Shown here: one piece after another, positions 6,840 to 10,433 of the stretch | Layout: each line of letters begins with the position of its first letter | How positions within the stretch are numbered: the first letter of the stretch is position 1 | NCBI GenBank assembly: GCA_903867585.1 | Contig: CAIPRZ010000168.1 | Span: forward strand, 1-10,433 | Direction of reading: 5' to 3' | Source: an uncultured Chlamydiae bacterium | GTDB taxonomy: Bacteria > Chlamydiota > Chlamydiia > Chlamydiales > Rhabdochlamydiaceae | Length of the DNA: 10,433 nt | Translations under genes and position numbers: made by a program | Notes under the pieces: generated by a model | Seen by the model: only the letters and a program-made list of their open reading frames with translations | What the model was told of the DNA's origin: nothing | Databases searched by the model: none

Positions 6840-9800
6840 TTAGAATTTACGTCCTAAAAAGAGGCTCGCTGAATTTTCAATATAGTTTTGTCCAAAAAGA
6901 CCTGTATAGGCCAGCTGCCAATTGTATTTTTTATGGGTGCCGTTAAACCCAGCACGAACTCTTCCGTAATTTTGGATAGGAACTCCTAAATTCACTGTCG
7001 TGTAAACATTGGTGCCTGTAAAAGAAGCCTGGAAGTTATTGGTATTGAGGTAGTAGTCATACACCCAAGAACCATCTAAGAATACTCGGATTTCATCTTT
7101 ATGCATAGAGACAGTCTCTTCATCAAAAGAAATTTGGGTTCCATTTTGATGGAAATCATGTCTTTTTTTATGAGCTGTTTGAGTTTCCCAAGATTTGATT
7201 TTAGTATCGACAGTAAATCCTAAAGCGTTACGGATAACAGAAATATTTTCTCCATTCACTGTTAAATTCGCTCCTGAGGCCCCACTTTCTTGGTAGGCTT
7301 GCTCTTGACCATAGATATATCCAAGCTGCTCATAGGCGCTAAAACTATTGTTACCGGCAGTAAAATCATAACTTAATTTACTATCGACAGAAATGTTATA
7401 AAGATTGTGATCCGTAGTTGCTGTTTCATTTAATAAAGCAATAGATCGATTTCCATAAAAGAAGCTGTAACCAAATAAACCATCAATGCCGTAATGCCAT
7501 CTTTTATGTCCTGATGATAAGCCGAAAGCGGCGTAAGCGGTATAGTAGCTAGCATTGGCTGAATTAGTATCAAGGGTCATAAAGGATTGGCTTGTTCCAA
7601 GAGCTCCTAAGATTTTAATCTTTTTATAATCCCCACTTAACCCTACAAATTGATAAAAGCTATTCACATTATAGCCTTGATAAGAATCCCAAGCGGACTG
7701 AGCTAAATTATCGTAACCTGCCATTACAAAAGGTCTTATCCCATCTTGTTTTGTGTAAAGGGATGTCTCTAGCTCTTTATGAATCAATAAATCCAGTTTC
7801 TCAAGACTATATTGAGCCAGTTTAAATGCAGGAGCTAGCTCCTTTAGAGCTTGCATTTTTTGTTCATTAGGCAGGGCGAAAAGGGCATCAATAACTTTTT
7901 TTATAGAAGCATCAGAGGTGTTTTGAAGTTGATTGATAATCCCATACATCGGTAGGTAGCTTAATTCTTGAGGTAATCTTTGTAACAAACTGGGCTTTGT
8001 TGCATTAAGTCGCGATCTTTTTGCTGTTTCCTTGAATCCTAGTGGAGGAATAGGTGGTACGGGTATAGGTCCTGAGCTGCTGCCATCAGCTACGGTCCCA
8101 CTATTATAAAAATCACCACCGCTTAAGGTCAAAGTGACCCCTTCTCCATTAGCGAAGTTGGCTAAATTTGTAATAGAACCCCCATTTATAGTAATGGAGG
8201 CGTTGTATCCAAAACTAGAACTTTGAAGAGAATCCCCATTGATAATCGTAATGCTTGAATTGATGGTCCCATTACTACCAAATTGCCCGCTTTCAAAATT
8301 AGAAAGGGTCCCCGATAAAAGATTTATAGAAGAGGTTAAGCCAAAAACTCCATTATTGATAATAGTAACATCTGAAAAAGACCCATTAGTATTTACTCCA
8401 AAAATTCCTGTGCCATTATTGGTAATAGAGCCGCTTATTGTAAGAAAATGGGTGTTATAACCGATAGTACCGCTATTAGTTAATTCAACATTTGCTGTAG
8501 TGATTAGTTTTGTAGCATTATTGGCAATCCCTGCTGTAGGAGGGTTAACTATATTAATATTTGTAATTTGAACGGTACCAGAGGGATAGCCTACCGATCC
8601 GCACCCAATAGTTGGAGCAACCGTGTTGACACTGGCTGTATAAGTACCACCATTTATATACACATTGCTAGCATGTTCCCCAATTTGGCCCTGATTTGAT
8701 ATAGAAGCATTTAATAAATTAACTGTACCTGCAAATTTTCCAATAGATCCTGAGCTATTAATTACATTTGTGCTATTTACATCAATAACACCAAAGCTAT
8801 AACCGAAATTTCCCTTGATAGTATATTCACCCAACCCTGTTAAGGTTAAACTTTGTCCACTTACAGGACTTGCAGAACCATAAAGATTATTGAACGTCAA
8901 TAGCCCAGAAGAATAGAGGGTGCTTGATTGCTTTAAACTAATATCACATTGAAAATCCTGATTACCTGTACCATTAATTACAGGTGATGTTGATCCCTGA
9001 AGCTGGATGGTTCCAGATATAAAGGTAAAATTTTCCCCTCCAGCTACAAATGTCATCGATTGGGCATAGCCTACTTCCCCACTTAAAGTTACACTACCGT
9101 TAGGAGCTCCCTCACCCCAAGTATTAAAGTAAATATCATTTGGTAGTAAGGGAACTGCTTCACCAGACCAGTTTCCAGCGGTTTGCCAGTCACTAGATAT
9201 CGAACCAGTCCAGGTTATTGAGCCTCCAGGAGCCACTCCTGAAACTTCTAAAACAAGGGAAGTTGGATTATAGACAAGGTTATAGGTTGAACCAAATCCA
9301 GTGGGATAATTGACTACACTAAAGGTCCCTGAACGACTTCCATAATTAGAAATAGTGTAGTTTTGGTTTTGTATAGATATCGCAGATAGATTAAGGACTG
9401 AACTTAAGCCTAAATTTAACTCTCCATTAGTTGTTAATAAGTCTGTTGCTGTGCCGTTGATATCAATCCCTAAAGTACCATTAAAAGTAGCACTATCAGA
9501 AACAGTAATTAATCCCAAGTTATAAAAATCAGACCCAAATCCGGGCTTTAAATCCCCGCTGACAAGCAATTTAGTTATAGTGGAGGTTCCAAGAAGAACA
9601 CCGGTTGCGGCTACATTGACATAACTTGTTAAATCATTACTTGCGGTAAATTCTCCAGCCTCACCCGAGTAACCGACATAAATAGTTCCTTGAGTGATGG
9701 GAATACTTCCACTTGAATCACCAATAATAATCAAATTCCCAGATCCATTAAATGTGCCGGCAATAAAATGCCCAGGACTTGCAATAACTGTACCATTATT

Positions 9801-10433
9801 AACTAATTGGCCACCTTGAAGAGCTAGGGATGTAGTTCCCACTACGCCTGTGGTGCCATTAGAAAAAATACCATTAAATAAGTTTATATTGTTTGCATTT
9901 TCCCCAAAATATCCCTCGTTAGTCACCGATCCATATATATCAACAGTGCCGCTTGGGTATTCACCGCTGCATGCTACATATCCAGAACTAGAATTTATTA
10001 ATTTACCTGCTGTTCCAATTGTAAAACCTGTAGCATATGCACCAATACTACCACCTGCGTTATTGGTCACAGATCCATAAATGGTAACAAAACCGCTAGC
10101 ATAGATGCCTATGTCTGCCACGATTCCAGAATTTATTAATTCACCTACTGTCCCAATTGTAAACCCTGTAGCATATGAACCAATATACCCACCTGTGTTA
10201 TTGGTCACCGATCCATCTAGGTTAACAACGCCCGCTGAGTAGGCTACATATCCAGAATTTGTTAACTTGCCGTCTGTTCCAAGCGTAAAATCTGTAGCAT
10301 ATGAACCGATATCACCACCTGTGTTATTGGTCACCGATCCATCTAGGTTAACAACGCCCGCTGAGTAGGCTACATATCCAGAATTTGTTAACTTGCCGTC
10401 TGTTCCAAGCGTAAAAGTTCCAGATTCATTAGC
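6840..10433 (-). CDS. Autotransporter (type Va) with beta-helical passenger, 5' partial
   Basis: The gene encodes a surface protein whose C-terminal barrel inserts in the outer membrane and carries the N-terminal passenger outside. The frame is open to the right edge: 33 codons precede the GTG at 10334, which lies inside a repeat and is not the start. The true start and signal peptide are therefore outside. In the 1197 visible residues the order is: tandem repeats with GSVTNN and IGSYAT; Gly/Asn/Ser-rich strands; a YTISNYGS...LVLEVSG closing segment (9237-9359); a TWTG...DW...GNWSG...P..D segment (9126-9215), a form common near autotransporter passenger starts; a second beta-helix-like region with G-x-I-x-N repeats; a proline linker PIPVPPIPP (8043-8069); a roughly 100-residue helical segment; and a barrel of about 297 residues (6843-7733) ending in Phe (LFLGRKF), the usual outer-membrane assembly signal. 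Cysteines are rare in the passenger. The GGA(I/L/V) motif of chlamydial Pmp proteins is absent. The passenger is probably an adhesin, but no catalytic motif or ligand is recognisable. The promoter lies outside the window. Confidence 0.93.
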   Translation of the reverse strand, partial: ANESGTFTLGTDGKLTNSGYVAYSAGVVNLDGSVTNNTGGDIGSYATDFTLGTDGKLTNSGYVAYSAGVVNLDGSVTNNTGGYIGSYATGFTIGTVGELINSGIVADIGIYASGFVTIYGSVTNNAGGSIGAYATGFTIGTAGKLINSSSGYVACSGEYPSGTVDIYGSVTNEGYFGENANNINLFNGIFSNGTTGVVGTTSLALQGGQLVNNGTVIASPGHFIAGTFNGSGNLIIIGDSSGSIPITQGTIYVGYSGEAGEFTASNDLTSYVNVAATGVLLGTSTITKLLVSGDLKPGFGSDFYNLGLITVSDSATFNGTLGIDINGTATDLLTTNGELNLGLSSVLNLSAISIQNQNYTISNYGSRSGTFSVVNYPTGFGSTYNLVYNPTSLVLEVSGVAPGGSITWTGSISSDWQTAGNWSGEAVPLLPNDIYFNTWGEGAPNGSVTLSGEVGYAQSMTFVAGGENFTFISGTIQLQGSTSPVINGTGNQDFQCDISLKQSSTLYSSGLLTFNNLYGSASPVSGQSLTLTGLGEYTIKGNFGYSFGVIDVNSTNVINSSGSIGKFAGTVNLLNASISNQGQIGEHASNVYINGGTYTASVNTVAPTIGCGSVGYPSGTVQITNINIVNPPTAGIANNATKLITTANVELTNSGTIGYNTHFLTISGSITNNGTGIFGVNTNGSFSDVTIINNGVFGLTSSINLLSGTLSNFESGQFGSNGTINSSITIINGDSLQSSSFGYNASITINGGSITNLANFANGEGVTLTLSGGDFYNSGTVADGSSSGPIPVPPIPPLGFKETAKRSRLNATKPSLLQRLPQELSYLPMYGIINQLQNTSDASIKKVIDALFALPNEQKMQALKELAPAFKLAQYSLEKLDLLIHKELETSLYTKQDGIRPFVMAGYDNLAQSAWDSYQGYNVNSFYQFVGLSGDYKKIKILGALGTSQSFMTLDTNSANASYYTAYAAFGLSSGHKRWHYGIDGLFGYSFFYGNRSIALLNETATTDHNLYNISVDSKLSYDFTAGNNSFSAYEQLGYIYGQEQAYQESGASGANLTVNGENISVIRNALGFTVDTKIKSWETQTAHKKRHDFHQNGTQISFDEETVSMHKDEIRVFLDGSWVYDYYLNTNNFQASFTGTNVYTTVNLGVPIQNYGRVRAGFNGTHKKYNWQLAYTGLFGQNYIENSASLFLGRKF
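10189..10433 (-). repeat. 126-bp in-frame tandem direct repeat in autotransporter
   Basis: Bases 10189-10290 are identical, over 102 bases, to 10315-10416. The period is 126 bases, or 42 codons, so copy-number change keeps the frame. The remaining 24 bases of each unit differ, and the second copy is cut by the window edge, so the array may continue. Each unit encodes GSVTNNTGG, an IGSYAT-like segment, LGTDGKLTNSG and YVAYSAGVVNLD. Older, clearly related copies of 46 and 48 residues lie to the left, at about 9930-10214, with lower DNA similarity. Confidence 0.95.

Noticed and set aside
8239..10080. Plus-strand open frames inside the autotransporter gene (8239-8460 and 9850-10080).
   Set aside because: They are antisense products of the repetitive Gly/Asn/Thr-rich coding strand, with Pro/Leu-rich low-complexity translations and no start signals.
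10332..10334. GTG at 10332-10334 as the start codon of the autotransporter.
   Set aside because: The frame stays open for all 33 codons to the window edge, the GTG is inside a repeated unit that occurs again downstream, and no signal peptide follows it.
6840..10433. Chlamydial polymorphic membrane protein (Pmp).
   Set aside because: The Pmp hallmark GGA(I/L/V) is absent and only two chance FxxN matches were seen; the architecture is that of a general type Va autotransporter.

Overview
This AT-rich window carries four protein genes, all read leftward on the minus strand. In transcription order they are a large autotransporter (its 5' end runs off the right edge), a SWIM/SNF2-family DNA-dependent ATPase, the ribosome-assembly GTPase Der (EngA), and an M48-type zinc metallopeptidase.

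Organism: an autotransporter barrel implies a Gram-negative cell envelope. The long SNF2 ATPase with an N-terminal SWIM finger and the wording of several Der segments (for example HEFYELGIS and GKRLRIYY) resemble what I recall of chlamydial proteins. Together with the AT-rich composition this suggests an environmental member of the Chlamydiota (Parachlamydiales-like). This is inference from memory, of moderate confidence, and a search was not possible.

Layout: the left edge holds about 70 bases with no recognisable gene, then a strong hairpin terminator with U-tracts on both strands (74-105). The M48 peptidase (142-1419) and der (1481-2929) are separated by 61 bases. Each has a TGnTATAAT-like extended -10 element about 30 bases before its start, so each may have its own promoter despite the short gap. 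A 214-base gap holds two competing small hairpins and then comes the SNF2 gene (3144-6689). A 150-base gap with no clear signal separates it from the autotransporter (6840 to beyond 10433).

How the genes fit together: this looks like a housekeeping stretch (ribosome assembly, chromatin/transcription remodelling, proteolysis) beside a variable surface-protein gene, not one pathway or a defence island. The most notable features are a nearly fresh 126-bp in-frame tandem duplication in the autotransporter passenger, a passenger that seems built from two complete modules in series, and four diverged copies of a roughly 85-residue module in the accessory region of the SNF2 protein. I found no tRNA, rRNA, insertion sequence, CRISPR array or defence or toxin-antitoxin cassette, and no convincing new system.
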